This document shows positions 53,236 through 62,867 of a stretch of 64,000 nucleotides of DNA, piece by piece. Both the position numbers and the translations under genes were made by a program. The DNA is from Bosea sp. 685 (GTDB lineage: Bacteria > Pseudomonadota > Alphaproteobacteria > Rhizobiales > Beijerinckiaceae): positions 4,216,001 through 4,280,000 of the forward strand of contig NZ_CP134779.1 in the NCBI RefSeq assembly GCF_031884435.1, written 5' to 3'. Numbering within the stretch: the first letter of the stretch is position 1; every line of letters begins with the position of its first letter. A model generated the notes under the pieces. That model was not told the origin of the DNA, made no database searches, and saw only the letters and a list, made by a program, of their open reading frames with translations.

Positions 53236-54081
53236 TCAGGCCGGTTCGGGCGTGGCCGGAGGCGCTGACGAGCCCTCCACTTTCGGCTTCGGTTTCTTCT
53301 TCGCCTTCCTGACCACCACCTTCGGCCGTTTCGGCTTTATCGCCTGCTGATCCTGCAGCAATTCGAGCTGGACCTGCTGGATCTCGGCCAGGCGCTGCCA
53401 TTGCCGCGTGATCAGGTGGTCCATCTTCTCGTGGAGATGGCGGATTTCGAGTTCGGCCTTGAGGTTGACCTGGTAGTCGTTGGAGGAACGTAAGCGGTCT
53501 TTCTCCTCCTGCCGCTTCTGGCTCATCATGATGATCGGCGCCTGGATCGCGGCAATGCAGGACAGCACGAGATTGAGCAGGATGAAGGGATAGGGATCGA
53601 AGGCCTTGCCCTCGCCGATGATCGCATTGATCGCCATCCAGACGACCAGGACCAGGCCGAAGCTGATCAGGAAGGACCAGGAGCCACCGAACTTGGCGAG
53701 ACCGTCGGAGAGGCGCTCGCCCAGCGTGCGATGCTCTTCGAAATCATCCTCGATGTTCTCGGCGATCGTCTCCTGCCGCGCGATGCTCTCGGCGACCTCG
53801 CGGTCGAGATCGGAATATTCGCCGTGCTCCTCGCGCAGGATCTCCTCGACATAGCGCGTGCGATAGCGCGCCAGCTCCTTGATGCTGATCAGGCTGTGGT
53901 CTTCGAGCTCGGGAAAATCGCGCCTGATATGCTCGGCCAGCGTCGGCCGCAGGCTGTCGAGGACGACGAGGTTCTTGCGCGCCATCTCGACGCCGGTGAG
54001 CGCGCAGACGCCCTTTTTCTTGCTGAGCTGCGCCACCGCCTCGGCAGGCGGCAGCTCGGCCTCGTTCAGCGCATCATTCAT
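53236..54081 (-). CDS. DUF1003 family membrane protein
   Basis: Protein of 281 residues. A soluble N-terminal part (about 1-125) precedes two adjacent hydrophobic segments (about 134-155 and 163-188, SWSFLISFGLVLVVWMAIN and FILLNLVLSCIAAIQAPII). These carry the DUF1003 signature ending in MMSQKRQEEKDR. A helical region and a Lys/Pro-rich tail (KPKRPKVVVRKAKKKPKPK) follow. Function is unknown. Its location between ureAB and ureC breaks the usual contiguous structural genes. The ATG at 54081 is chosen over a TTG two codons upstream. Confidence 0.86.
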   Translation of the reverse strand: MNDALNEAELPPAEAVAQLSKKKGVCALTGVEMARKNLVVLDSLRPTLAEHIRRDFPELEDHSLISIKELARYRTRYVEEILREEHGEYSDLDREVAESIARQETIAENIEDDFEEHRTLGERLSDGLAKFGGSWSFLISFGLVLVVWMAINAIIGEGKAFDPYPFILLNLVLSCIAAIQAPIIMMSQKRQEEKDRLRSSNDYQVNLKAELEIRHLHEKMDHLITRQWQRLAEIQQVQLELLQDQQAIKPKRPKVVVRKAKKKPKPKVEGSSAPPATPEPA

Positions 54082-54096
54082 TACCAACTGGTCCGT

Positions 54097-54717
54097 TCAA
54101 AGCTTGCCCATCACATCCTGGCGGAAACCATAGACCTCGCGCTTGCCGGCGAGCGCAACCAATCTCACCTCGCGGGTCTGGCCGGGCTCGAAGCGCACCG
54201 CCGTGCCGGCCGGGATGTCGAGCCGGAAACCGCGCGCCTTGTCGCGCTCGAAGCGCAGCGCCGGGTTGGCCTCGTAGAAGTGATAATGCGAGCCGATCTG
54301 GATCGGCCTGTCGCCTGAATTGGCGACAGTCAGCGTCAGGCTCTCGCGACCCTCATTCATGATCAGGTCGCCCGGCAGCGTCGTGACCTCGCCGGGCTTG
54401 AGCCTGCCGGCCGAGCCGCGGATCGGCTCATGCACGGTGACGAGCTTGGTACCGTCGGGAAAGGTCGCCTCGACCTGGACGTCGTGGATCAGCTCAGCGA
54501 TGCCGTCCATGACCTGGTCGGCCGTGATGACATGGGCGCCGGCCTCCATCAGATCGGCGACCGATCTGCCGTCGCGCGCACCTTCGACGACGTAGTCGGT
54601 GATGAGCGCGACGGCTTCGGGATAGTTCAGCTTGACGCCGCGCTCGAGCCTTCGCCGCGCCACCATGGCAGCCATGGCGACGAGCAGCTTGTCCTTTTCG
54701 CGCGGCGTCAGATTCAT
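54097..54717 (-). CDS. ureA: Urease gamma/beta fused subunit
   Basis: Fusion protein of 206 residues. Residues 1-100 are the gamma subunit ([55 protein letters not shown]) and residues about 105-206 the beta subunit ([44 protein letters not shown]). Most alphaproteobacteria have separate ureA and ureB; a fusion resembles Helicobacter-type UreA. Its ATG overlaps the stop of the acidic protein gene (ATGA). Confidence 0.94.
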   Translation of the reverse strand: MNLTPREKDKLLVAMAAMVARRRLERGVKLNYPEAVALITDYVVEGARDGRSVADLMEAGAHVITADQVMDGIAELIHDVQVEATFPDGTKLVTVHEPIRGSAGRLKPGEVTTLPGDLIMNEGRESLTLTVANSGDRPIQIGSHYHFYEANPALRFERDKARGFRLDIPAGTAVRFEPGQTREVRLVALAGKREVYGFRQDVMGKL

Positions 54718-55055
54718 GCCTTCACCTTTTCGTCTTCATGCTCGGAGGTCTCATCTTCGGCGACCTCCTCGTCGTCTTCTTCGTCTTCGTCGCCGTCTTC
54801 CTCGGACTCGTCGTCCTCGTCCTCATCGCCGTCAAGCTCGGCATATTCATAGGCGAAGACGATCTCGCCGGTGGCGGGGTCGAAGCTGCTGGAGGTCGAT
54901 TCGTCAAAGGCTTCGATCAGCATCTCCGCATCATCGGGGCCGTCGACGTCGAAGCGGCGCACTGCCTCCTCGCCCTCGCCGCTCAGGGCAAGCTCGACCG
55001 CCCACCCGCGCGCGCCGGTGTCATAGATGCATTTCAGACCGTGGATCGCCAGCAT
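54714..55055 (-). CDS. Small protein with strongly acidic tail, inside urease operon
   Basis: A 113-residue protein not recognised as a named family. Residues 1-75 look like a small alpha/beta domain ([37 protein letters not shown]). Residues 76-113 are almost entirely Asp/Glu with a final Lys-Val-Lys-Ala. The ATG at 55055 follows GAGGAGA. It overlaps ureA by four bases and follows ureD by ten, so it is made with urease. An acidic tail could bind Ni2+ or mask a charged surface during assembly; this is inference. Confidence 0.78.
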   Translation of the reverse strand: MLAIHGLKCIYDTGARGWAVELALSGEGEEAVRRFDVDGPDDAEMLIEAFDESTSSSFDPATGEIVFAYEYAELDGDEDEDDESEEDGDEDEEDDEEVAEDETSEHEDEKVKA

Positions 55056-55065
55056 GATGCTCTCC

Positions 55066-55917
55066 TCAAATTGACCAGGTGCGCGGCAGCGCACGGCCGG
55101 TCAAATGCCCGAGCAGCGTGACGAGGACGCGACGGAGCGCCTGCGCATCCGGGGAGAGCAGACGGACCACCAGCAAATCGGAGACGATGCCGGCGCCCGC
55201 CTCGACATCGGGAAGGGCGTCCGCGAGCAGCCCGCGCACGTCATCGAGCCCCAGGAGATGCTCGGGCCCCACTGCGACCAGCGTGGCGGAGGCGCGCGCA
55301 CCGGCGGCTATCGCAGGGCGCGCCAGGCTCGCCGCCACAGCCCCTTCGAGCCGCAGATCATCCGCGAAGACCAGCTTGCCCTCGCGCCGGATGCGCCAGC
55401 GATCGCGCAACGAGCCACGCAGCATCGCCTCGCCCATGGCGCTGCGGCCAAAGAAGACGGACTCGCAGGCGACCAGCCTGGCATCCGCCGCGAGATCGAT
55501 CGTCAGGTTGCGCGCGAGCCTGGCGCCCGAGAACAGGATGCTTTCCTGCGGCAGCCAGGCCAGGCTCGCGCCCGCCTTGAGCGTGAGAGCCGTCTCGATG
55601 CGGGTCTCAGTGCCTTGGCTGCGATAGATCTTCTCGGCGGCCTGGCTGGTGATGACCGCGTCGCTGCCGGCTTCCAGCACGGCTGCGACCCGCATCGCGT
55701 CGCCGCCGGCCATGCCGCCGCCGGTATTGATCAGCACGGCCTCGCAGCTTGCATCGAAGGTCGTGGGAAAACGGGCGCGGTAGCCGCCCGATTCCGCCAG
55801 CTCGAGACGATGCGTCCGCTCGCCTACCCGGCCGAAGCGCAATCGCACGCCACCATCGGCCCGCACATAGGCTGGCAGGAGCGGATCACCGGCTACTGGC
55901 ACGGGCGGCGCGAACAT
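55066..55917 (-). CDS. ureD: Urease accessory protein UreD (UreH)
   Basis: Scaffold protein of 283 residues that binds apo-urease and receives Ni2+ from UreF/UreG. Typical features are INTGGGMAGGDAM (about 63-75), VITSQAAEKIYRS (about 88-100), WLPQESILFSGA and LVACESVFFGRSAMGE. It is the first gene of the cluster, with about 120 bases of upstream DNA carrying a dyad. Confidence 0.92.
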   Translation of the reverse strand: MFAPPVPVAGDPLLPAYVRADGGVRLRFGRVGERTHRLELAESGGYRARFPTTFDASCEAVLINTGGGMAGGDAMRVAAVLEAGSDAVITSQAAEKIYRSQGTETRIETALTLKAGASLAWLPQESILFSGARLARNLTIDLAADARLVACESVFFGRSAMGEAMLRGSLRDRWRIRREGKLVFADDLRLEGAVAASLARPAIAAGARASATLVAVGPEHLLGLDDVRGLLADALPDVEAGAGIVSDLLVVRLLSPDAQALRRVLVTLLGHLTGRALPRTWSI

Positions 55918-55994
55918 GGGAAACCTTGCAACGAGCGAACGCCGCCAATCTTCCGTGCGGCTCTTGTCCGGGCAAGGGCTTGCGCGAGCGGGTC

Positions 55995-56011
55995 TGCCTA
56001 AATTTCAGGCA
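55995..56011. promoter_or_regulatory. TGC-N11-GCA dyad upstream of ureD (NtrC-like site)
   Basis: TGCCT-N7-AGGCA, a 17-bp dyad 78-94 bases before the ureD start. Total length and TGC/GCA ends equal the NtrC consensus TGCACC-N5-GGTGCA, though the inner bases differ. A sigma-54 promoter was not found close by. Confidence 0.4.
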
Positions 56012-56036
56012 ATATCTCGTCATGAACCGCCGACAG

Positions 56037-56804
56037 TCAGGGGCGTTGCGCCAGCCGTCGCTGCAGGAAATCCGCCGCGCTCTGATGCGCGGCCCTGGCC
56101 TGGCTCGTTCCCGGGCGGAGAAAGAAATCATGCCCGGCGCCTTCATAGACATCGAGGCTTGCCTTTCCCCCCAGCCCCCGCGCCATCCGCTCCAGATCGC
56201 GCCCCAAGGACAGCGGGAAAACCCGGTCGGCGCTCCCCCAGATCAGCTGCAAGGGCGGAAGCGCACGAACCTGCCTGGAGTAACCCTCGGGAAACCCGCC
56301 ATCGACCAGGACCAGGGCTGCGACATCGACATTGTCGGCGGCGCTTGCGGCCGCCACATTAGCGCCCAGCGATATGCCGAGCAGGCCGATCGTCCCGGCA
56401 TGGCGAGGCTGGGTTTTCAGAAAGGCGGCAGCGGCGCGCGCGGAGCCGATCCAATCCGGAAGACGCTGCGCGTAATATCGCTTCCGCGCCGCAGCGCCAT
56501 TAGTTCCGGCAATTACCCGCACATCCTCCCGCGACAGGACATGCAGGAGAAAAACGTCGAGGCCGGCCGCGTTGAACGCCTGCGCCATCTCGCCATAAGC
56601 GGGCGAGCCGAAGCCTTTGCTGCCGCTCAGGACGACGATAGCGGAGTGCGGCCCCTGCCCTTGGTGTTCAAAGGCTTCCATCGCTACGGGCCCGGTCGGG
56701 GTGGGCACATTCATTTCTCGGCGGGAGACCTCCGTCGCCGAGGCCGCGGCCAGCCCAAGCCAGAGCCATGCAAAGGCAGCCAACGCTTTCAGGACAATTG
56801 ACAA
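56037..56804 (-). CDS. Exported alpha/beta hydrolase, dienelactone hydrolase family
   Basis: Hydrolase of 255 residues with a signal peptide (1-24, ending AAASAT). The nucleophile elbow is GISLGA, with Ser instead of the Cys usual in dienelactone hydrolases. The acid is probably in the GSADRVFPL strand and the base is His in GAGHDFF. The start is TTG at 56804 with GGAG seven bases upstream; the next Met would remove the signal peptide. The substrate is unknown. It lies upstream of the urease cluster on the same strand, with a 119-base gap. Confidence 0.82.
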   Translation of the reverse strand: MSIVLKALAAFAWLWLGLAAASATEVSRREMNVPTPTGPVAMEAFEHQGQGPHSAIVVLSGSKGFGSPAYGEMAQAFNAAGLDVFLLHVLSREDVRVIAGTNGAAARKRYYAQRLPDWIGSARAAAAFLKTQPRHAGTIGLLGISLGANVAAASAADNVDVAALVLVDGGFPEGYSRQVRALPPLQLIWGSADRVFPLSLGRDLERMARGLGGKASLDVYEGAGHDFFLRPGTSQARAAHQSAADFLQRRLAQRP

Positions 56805-56852
56805 TCAAGGGCTCCGTGCCGGCGAACGCTAACTGAAAACCGAGGCTCTTCG

Positions 56853-57761
56853 TCAGCCCGCCTGCGCCAGAAAGCGCTCGACCTCCTCGCGCCGCGGCGC
56901 GCCGGCGCGGCCGCCGAAACGCGTGCATTTGATCGCGGCGGTCGCCGAGGCGAAACGGATCGCCGCGCGCTCGTCCTGCCCCTCCGCCAGCGCCAGGGCG
57001 AAGGCGCCATGCCAGACATCGCCTGCGCCCAGCGTATCGACCGCCGCGACGGGAAAGGCGGGGATATGCGCGATCTCGCCATTCTCGACGAAGAGCACGC
57101 CGTCCTTGCCGAGCGTCACTGCAAGCCAGGTCTTGGCAAACCAGGTCTCGGCATCGCGAGAGATCTTGGCGAGGCCGAGGCGCGGATCCTCCTCCTCAGA
57201 CAACTCCCGCAGCGCCTGCGCGCTGAAGGCGACATGGCTCGCGGTCGCGACGAGATCGGGATGGGGCGGCTTGCGGTCGGCGTCGAGCACGCCGGGGAGG
57301 CCGGCCTTGCGCGCCAGGGCCAGGGCGGCAAGCGCACCCTCGCCCCAGCGCGTATCGGCCAGCACCGCGCCCGCCCCGTCCGGCAGGCTCCCGGGCAGCC
57401 AATCCGTCGTCACCGGCATGGCGGGATCGGAATAGGAGATCACCATGCGCTCGCCTTCGGCATCGACCAGGATGGCGGAGACCGGCGAGCGCAGGCCGGG
57501 CGCGCGCAGGGAGAAGCCGGTATCGACGCCCTCGCCTCTGAGCTCGGCGACGATCTGGTCCCCGGTCAGGTCGTCGGCGAGCCGCGTCGCCAGCCATGAA
57601 CGGCCGCCGAGCCGCGCGATCGCGACCGAGGCGTTGCCGGCGCAGCCGCCGCCGACCACGGCGAGATCGCGCGAGCGATATTTTTCGCCGCGCGTCGGCA
57701 TGGTCTCGACGCTGTAGACATAATCGAGCGTGGCGATGCCGAGGGAGAAGACGCCGGTCAT
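56853..57761 (-). CDS. PfkB family sugar kinase
   Basis: Ribokinase-like kinase of 302 residues. The N-terminal GIATLDYVYSVETMPTRGEK and GGGCAGNASVAIARLG (about 37-52) match PfkB signature 1; DTLGAGDVWHGAFA (about 246-259) is signature 2, with Asp252 as the catalytic base. It resembles sulfofructose kinase-like and KHK-like members; the sugar is not deducible. It starts 13 bases after the glyoxalase-fold gene. Confidence 0.88.
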   Translation of the reverse strand: MTGVFSLGIATLDYVYSVETMPTRGEKYRSRDLAVVGGGCAGNASVAIARLGGRSWLATRLADDLTGDQIVAELRGEGVDTGFSLRAPGLRSPVSAILVDAEGERMVISYSDPAMPVTTDWLPGSLPDGAGAVLADTRWGEGALAALALARKAGLPGVLDADRKPPHPDLVATASHVAFSAQALRELSEEEDPRLGLAKISRDAETWFAKTWLAVTLGKDGVLFVENGEIAHIPAFPVAAVDTLGAGDVWHGAFALALAEGQDERAAIRFASATAAIKCTRFGGRAGAPRREEVERFLAQAG

Positions 57762-57774
57762 GCCGCCGTTTGGC

Positions 57775-58224
57775 CTACCAGACCCCGGTATTCGGCATGC
57801 TCGTCCAGGGCTCGGCCGGCGCCTTCGGATCGCCCTTCTGCAGGATCTCGATCGAGATGTTGTCGGGCGAGCGGATGAAGGCCATGTTGCCGTCGCGCGG
57901 CGGGCGGTTGATCGTGACGCCGGCCTTCATCAGCTTGTCGCAGGTGGCGTAGATATCGTCGACCTCATAAGCGAGGTGACCGAAATTGCGGCCGCCGGTA
58001 TAGACCTCCGGGTCCCAGTTATAAGTCAGTTCCAGCGTCGGGCGGCCACGGCTGCCCTGCTCCCTGACGGTCTCGACCTCGTCGGGCGCGGCCAGGAAGA
58101 CCAGCGTGAAGCGACCTTTTTCGCTCTCGATGCGGCGGGTCTCGACGAGCCCAAACTTGGTCACGTAGAAATCGAGCGCGGCGTCGAGATCGGTGACGCG
58201 GACCATGGTGTGGAGATAGCGCAT
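57775..58224 (-). CDS. Glyoxalase/VOC family protein (lactoylglutathione lyase-like)
   Basis: A 149-residue two-module VOC protein resembling glyoxalase I. It has His5 and a Glu in the N-terminal module ([20 protein letters not shown]), [20 protein letters not shown] (His near 88), and the terminal [11 protein letters not shown]lu. These four positions fit the metal ligands of GloA. It would detoxify methylglyoxal with glutathione. The ATG at 58224 has GAGG upstream; longer frames lack family sequence. Confidence 0.87.
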   Translation of the reverse strand: MRYLHTMVRVTDLDAALDFYVTKFGLVETRRIESEKGRFTLVFLAAPDEVETVREQGSRGRPTLELTYNWDPEVYTGGRNFGHLAYEVDDIYATCDKLMKAGVTINRPPRDGNMAFIRSPDNISIEILQKGDPKAPAEPWTSMPNTGVW

Positions 58225-58311
58225 CGTGGACTGCCTCTTGTTTCGATCATGGCGGGTTTTCAAGGATGGGCGGGTTGATCTCGATCCCGGATCGGGCCAA
58301 ACCCTGCGCCT

Positions 58312-58395
58312 TCCTAGAGCATGACGCCGAAGAGTGGGAACTGGTTTTCGGACCAAGTCCTGCTTTGACCCCAAATCCTGCTCTGACCCTAGATA
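58312..58395. repeat. Alphaproteobacterial intergenic element with direct repeats
   Basis: Contains AGAGCATGACGCCGAAGAG and GAACTGGTTTTCGGACCAAG, like the common element in Hyphomicrobiales. Two 14-bp direct copies of TCCTGCT-TTGACCC type lie at 58358-58371 and 58376-58389. It sits between the glyoxalase gene and the CDF gene. Confidence 0.6.
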
Positions 58396-58417
58396 ACGGC
58401 CCGATACGGGATTTGCC

Positions 58418-59875
58418 ATGACGAGAACGGACGACGCAGACGAGCGGCCGGCGCCGACCGCCCTGCAGATCAGCGCGATCAAGCGCCGCGCGGCGATGCT
58501 GTCCGTGATGGCGACCATCCTGCTCACGGCCGCCAAGGTCGTGGCGGCAATGATCTCGGGCTCGCTGGCCCTGCTGACCGACGCCCTCCAGGGCATCGTC
58601 GATATCGGCTCGACCCTGTTCACCTGGTTCGCCGTCCATGCCGCCGACAAGCCGGCGGATGAGGAGCACCATTACGGCCATGGCAAGCTCGAGGCGCTGG
58701 CCGCACTGGTCGAAACCGCGATCCTGTTCACGCTCGCCGGCGCGATCCTCTGGGAGGCGGGCTCGCGACTCTGGCTCGGCATCGCCGAATATGTCGCGGT
58801 CACGCCCGTGGTCATCGGCGTGATGCTGCTCTCGATGACGGTCGATGCGCTGCGCTGGCGCTCGCTCGCCCGCGTCGCCAAGGAGACCGGCAGCGAGGCG
58901 CTGGCCGGCGAGGCGACGCATTTCTCGACCGATTTCGTCGGCTCCGCGCTGGTGCTCGCCGGGCTCATCGGCGTCTGGGCCGGCGCGCCGCGCGCCGACA
59001 CGATCGCCGCCTTCGCGATCGCGGCCTTCACCGCCTTTTCCGCCTTCAGGCTTGCCAGGCGAACCATCAACACCTTGATGGATGCGGCGCCGGAGGGCGT
59101 CAGCGAGCGCTTGAACAAGATCGCGGCTGCCGTGCCCGGCATCGTGGCGATCGACTGGATCAGGGTCCGCCCGGCCGGCGGGCGTACCTATGGCGAGATC
59201 GGCATCCGTGTTTCGCGCACCTTGCCGCTCGACCGGGTCGTGGCGATCAAGCAGGCGCTGCTCGACGCCGTGGAGAAGGAAGAGCCCGGCGCCGAGATCA
59301 CCATCGCCGCCAACCCGATCCAGGTCGATGACGAGACGGCGCTGGAAAAGGTGCTGCTGATCGCGCTCAAGCTCAAAATCCCGGTGCATCACGTCACTGT
59401 CCACACCATCGGCGGGCGGCTCTCGGTGAGCCTCGACATGGAGGTCGACGCCAAATTGCCGCTGGGCGAAGCCCATGACATCGCGACCCGGCTGGAGGTG
59501 GCGATCCGGGAAGAATTCGGCGGCGAGACCGAGGTCGAGACCCATATCGAACCGATGGAGACCGGCGCGCCGGCCGGCCACAACGCCGCCTGGGAAACGG
59601 TCGAGGACATCGGCAAGGCCCTGGCGGGCGAAGCCTCCAAGCTCGCCGGGCCGATCCACGACATTCACAGCGTCCGCGTGCGCCAGACCGAGAATGGGCT
59701 GGTGGTGAACTACCATTGCCGCGTCGACCCCGCGCTCGATGTCGCCGCCGTCCATGCCGCCGTCGATGCGATCGAGCGCGCGGTCCGGATCGCCCGCCCG
59801 CAGGTCTGCCGGCTGGTCAGCCATGCGGAGCCGGCGCGCATGGCCACCGCGCCCGATCCGCTGCCCGGGTTGTGA
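58418..59875 (+). CDS. Cation diffusion facilitator (CDF) metal efflux protein, long form
   Basis: Membrane protein of 485 residues. About six hydrophobic segments span residues 28-210. Metal-site residues fit Asp55 and Asp62 (TDALQGIVD) and His168-x3-Asp172 ([12 protein letters not shown]), with HHYGHGKLE as the family signature. The cytoplasmic part is unusually long: the usual CTD (about 215-300) is followed by an extra ferredoxin-like repeat (about 310-470). CDFs exchange protons for Zn2+, Fe2+, Mn2+ or Ni2+; the metal is not settled by sequence. Confidence 0.9.
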   Translation: MTRTDDADERPAPTALQISAIKRRAAMLSVMATILLTAAKVVAAMISGSLALLTDALQGIVDIGSTLFTWFAVHAADKPADEEHHYGHGKLEALAALVETAILFTLAGAILWEAGSRLWLGIAEYVAVTPVVIGVMLLSMTVDALRWRSLARVAKETGSEALAGEATHFSTDFVGSALVLAGLIGVWAGAPRADTIAAFAIAAFTAFSAFRLARRTINTLMDAAPEGVSERLNKIAAAVPGIVAIDWIRVRPAGGRTYGEIGIRVSRTLPLDRVVAIKQALLDAVEKEEPGAEITIAANPIQVDDETALEKVLLIALKLKIPVHHVTVHTIGGRLSVSLDMEVDAKLPLGEAHDIATRLEVAIREEFGGETEVETHIEPMETGAPAGHNAAWETVEDIGKALAGEASKLAGPIHDIHSVRVRQTENGLVVNYHCRVDPALDVAAVHAAVDAIERAVRIARPQVCRLVSHAEPARMATAPDPLPGL

Positions 59876-60081
59876 TCGCCGTTCACAGCTGATGCATTCC
59901 AGGTCCACGTCGCGGTGAGAGGTTGCAGCCGCCAAACGCTGTCGCTTCCGAACAGCGTGGCATGACGAGGGACATCATTACTCATGGCCGATGCTCCAGG
60001 CCTGCGGCGCGCGCGGACTTTCGAGCGGAGGAGGCTCGGGCTACACACAAGGCTCGAGAGTCGCTTCTGTCAGGTCAGTCC

Positions 60082-62727
60082 ATGCGCGCCGAAGACACCC
60101 CCTTGATCCGCCTCGAGGACTACCGCCCATCCGACTGGCTGATCGACACGGTCGACCTCGACATCAGCCTCGCTCCGCAGCAGACCCGCGTGCGCGCCTT
60201 GCTCGGCCTGCGGCCCAACCCGGCGGGCCAGCCGGGTGCGCCCTTGATCCTCGATGGCGACGAGTTGGTGTTGAGCGCAATCAAGCTGGACGGCGCGCCG
60301 CTCGATGCGAGCGCCTTCACTGCGGGCCCGCAATCGCTGACCGTTCATGCGCCGCCCCGGCGCGGCTTCACCCTGACGATCGAAACGGTGCTCGACCCCT
60401 CAGCCAACACCAAGCTGATGGGCCTCTACCGCTCGTCCAAGGTCTATTGCACGCAATGCGAGGCGGACGGCTTCCGCCGCATCACCTATTTCCTCGACCG
60501 GCCCGATGTGATGTCTGTCTATACGGTCAGGCTGGAAGCGGCGAAGACCGAGGCGCCGGTGCTGCTCTCCAACGGCAACCGCGTCGCGACGGGCGAAGTG
60601 CCCGGCAGCGACCGGCATTTCGCCGTCTGGCACGACCCCCACCCCAAGCCCGCCTATCTCTTCGCCCTGGTTGGCGGCGCCCTCGACCATGTTCGCGAAG
60701 GCTACGTCACCGCGGATGGCCAGCAGGTCGAGCTTGCGGTCTATGTCGAGCCCGGTAAGGCCGGGCGCGCCGGCTGGGCGCTGGATTCGCTGGTGCGCTG
60801 CATGCGCTGGGACGAGCGCGTCTTCGGCCGCAATTACGATCTCGACGTGTTCAACGTCGTCGCCGTCTCGGATTTCAACATGGGCGCGATGGAGAACAAG
60901 GGCCTCAACATCTTCAACGACAAATATGTGCTGGCCGACCCGCAAACCGCAACCGATGGCGACTATGCCTCGATCGAGGCGATCATCGCGCATGAGTATT
61001 TCCACAACTGGACCGGCAACCGCATCACCTGCCGCGACTGGTTCCAGCTCTGCCTGAAGGAGGGCCTCACCGTCTTCCGCGATCAGGAGTTCTCCGCCGA
61101 CGAGCGCTCGCGCCCGGTGAAGCGCATCAGTGATGTGCGCACGCTGCGCGCAACGCAGTTCTCCGAGGATGCAGGCCCGCTTGCCCACCCAGTCAGGCCC
61201 CGCGCCTACAAGGAAATCAACAACTTCTACACGCCGACGGTCTATGAGAAGGGCGCGGAGGTGATCCGCATGCTCAAGGTCCTGATCGGTGCGGACGCCT
61301 TCAAGCGCGGCATGGACCTCTATTTTGAGCGCTGCGATGGCACGGCGGCGACGATCGAGGAGTTCCTGGCCTGCTTCGCCGAGACCTCGGGCAAGGACCT
61401 TTCCCATTTCGCGCGCTGGTACGAGCAGGCCGGCACGCCCACCATCGTCGCCTCGGGCCGCTATGACGCGCGGGCGAAGAGCTACACGCTCGACCTCGCC
61501 CAGACGACGCCGCCGACGCCGGGCCAGACGACGAAGCAGCCGGTGGTGCTGCCGGTCGCGCTCGGGCTCGTCGGCAAGGGCGGCGACCTGCCCCTGACGA
61601 CCGGATCGAGCGCCTATGCCGGGGACGGGCTGATCGTGCTCGACCAGCCCTCGCTTTCGGTGGTCTTCAGCGATGTCGTGGAAGCGCCGATCCCCTCGCT
61701 GCTGCGCGGCTTCTCGGCGCCGGTGCGGCTCGAGCTCGATCTCTCCGATGCGGACCTGCTTCGCCTGTTCTCGGCCGACAGCGATTCCTTCAACCGCTGG
61801 CAGGCGCTGCAGAGCGTGGCGACGCGGGCGCTGGTCGCCGGCGGCCGAAAGCAGATCGGTCTCGTGGAAGTGCAGACGCGGTCAGCACCAATCGCGGCCG
61901 CGCTCGAGGCGTTCCTGTCTGGGCAGGCGGTGGCCGACCCCGCCTTCGCGGCTCAGGTGCTGCGCCTGCCTTCCGGCGGCGATGTCGCCCGCGAGATCGG
62001 ACAGGATGTCGATCCGGACGCGATTCACGCTGCGCACCGTACCCTGGCGACGGAGCTAGGCTTTGCGCTGACGCCGCAGCTTCTCAAGCTCCTGACCAAA
62101 TTCGACGCCTCCGCTCGGTATTCACCCGATGCCGCGTCAGCCGGTCGGAGGGCCTTACGCAACGAAGCACTGATGCTGCTCGCGGTCGCCGACATTCAGT
62201 CCGGGCCAGCTCTTGCCGAGGATCAGTTCGACATGGCCAATAATCTAACAGACCGCCTGGCCGCGCTTTCAGCAATCACCCTAACAACAGGCGAGGCACG
62301 CGAAGAGCTGATCGAGCGCTTCGCCACACTCTATGCCGACGAGCCGCTGGTGCTCGACAAATGGCTGATGGCGCAGGCTCTGATCGCCGAACCGGGCACG
62401 CTCGACCGCGTCAAGCGGTTGATGCAGCACAAGGCCTTCTCGCTTAGCAATCCCAACCGCGTGCGCGCCCTGATCGGCGGTTTCGCGGCGAACCTGACCC
62501 AGTTCAACCGGGCCGACGGCGCGGGCTACGCATTCGTCGCCGACATGGTCATCGCGCTCGACCGGACCAACCCCCAGGTCGCCTCGCGCCTGCTCGGCTC
62601 GTTCAAGAGCTGGAGGATGCTCGAACCCATCCGCAAGGATCTCGCTCAGGCGTCCCTGGCGATGGTCGCGCGGATGCCTGGATTGTCGCGAGACGTCGCC
62701 GATATCGCCGAGCGCGCGCTCGCCTAA
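60082..62727 (+). CDS. pepN: Aminopeptidase N (M1 family)
   Basis: Cytoplasmic zinc aminopeptidase of 881 residues, the normal PepN length. The exopeptidase motif GAMEN is at 268-272, the zinc motif HEYFH at 304-308 and the third ligand Glu327 (LKEGLT). C-terminal beta and superhelical domains follow. The ATG at 60082 is preferred to an upstream in-frame ATG that would add 53 residues of non-family sequence. It is monocistronic and followed by repeats. Confidence 0.94.
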   Translation: MRAEDTPLIRLEDYRPSDWLIDTVDLDISLAPQQTRVRALLGLRPNPAGQPGAPLILDGDELVLSAIKLDGAPLDASAFTAGPQSLTVHAPPRRGFTLTIETVLDPSANTKLMGLYRSSKVYCTQCEADGFRRITYFLDRPDVMSVYTVRLEAAKTEAPVLLSNGNRVATGEVPGSDRHFAVWHDPHPKPAYLFALVGGALDHVREGYVTADGQQVELAVYVEPGKAGRAGWALDSLVRCMRWDERVFGRNYDLDVFNVVAVSDFNMGAMENKGLNIFNDKYVLADPQTATDGDYASIEAIIAHEYFHNWTGNRITCRDWFQLCLKEGLTVFRDQEFSADERSRPVKRISDVRTLRATQFSEDAGPLAHPVRPRAYKEINNFYTPTVYEKGAEVIRMLKVLIGADAFKRGMDLYFERCDGTAATIEEFLACFAETSGKDLSHFARWYEQAGTPTIVASGRYDARAKSYTLDLAQTTPPTPGQTTKQPVVLPVALGLVGKGGDLPLTTGSSAYAGDGLIVLDQPSLSVVFSDVVEAPIPSLLRGFSAPVRLELDLSDADLLRLFSADSDSFNRWQALQSVATRALVAGGRKQIGLVEVQTRSAPIAAALEAFLSGQAVADPAFAAQVLRLPSGGDVAREIGQDVDPDAIHAAHRTLATELGFALTPQLLKLLTKFDASARYSPDAASAGRRALRNEALMLLAVADIQSGPALAEDQFDMANNLTDRLAALSAITLTTGEAREELIERFATLYADEPLVLDKWLMAQALIAEPGTLDRVKRLMQHKAFSLSNPNRVRALIGGFAANLTQFNRADGAGYAFVADMVIALDRTNPQVASRLLGSFKSWRMLEPIRKDLAQASLAMVARMPGLSRDVADIAERALA

Positions 62728-62836
62728 AGCGTTTTCGAGCGAAGTGGACGCCGGTTCGCGTGAAGAAAACGCGTCAAACCAAAAGCCGAGAACAGGATGC
62801 GAAAAAGCGGGAACCGGTTTCTCGCATCCTGTTCTG
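62727..62836. repeat. Alphaproteobacterial GCGTTTTCGAGCGAAGTGGA-type intergenic element
   Basis: Two short hairpin-forming units lie in series: GCGTTTTC...GAAAACGC (about 62730-62773) and ACAGGATGCGAAAAAGCGGG with its complement (about 62792-62836). Fragments of the second unit are found at about 33934-33985. It directly follows the pepN stop. Confidence 0.8.
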
Positions 62837-62867
62837 AGCGGCGTCGGGGCCGTTTCGAAACTCCGCG

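Noticed and set aside
51745..53268. 507-codon plus-strand frame opposite ureC
   Set aside because: ureC carries every active-site residue; the plus frame is a high-GC shadow.
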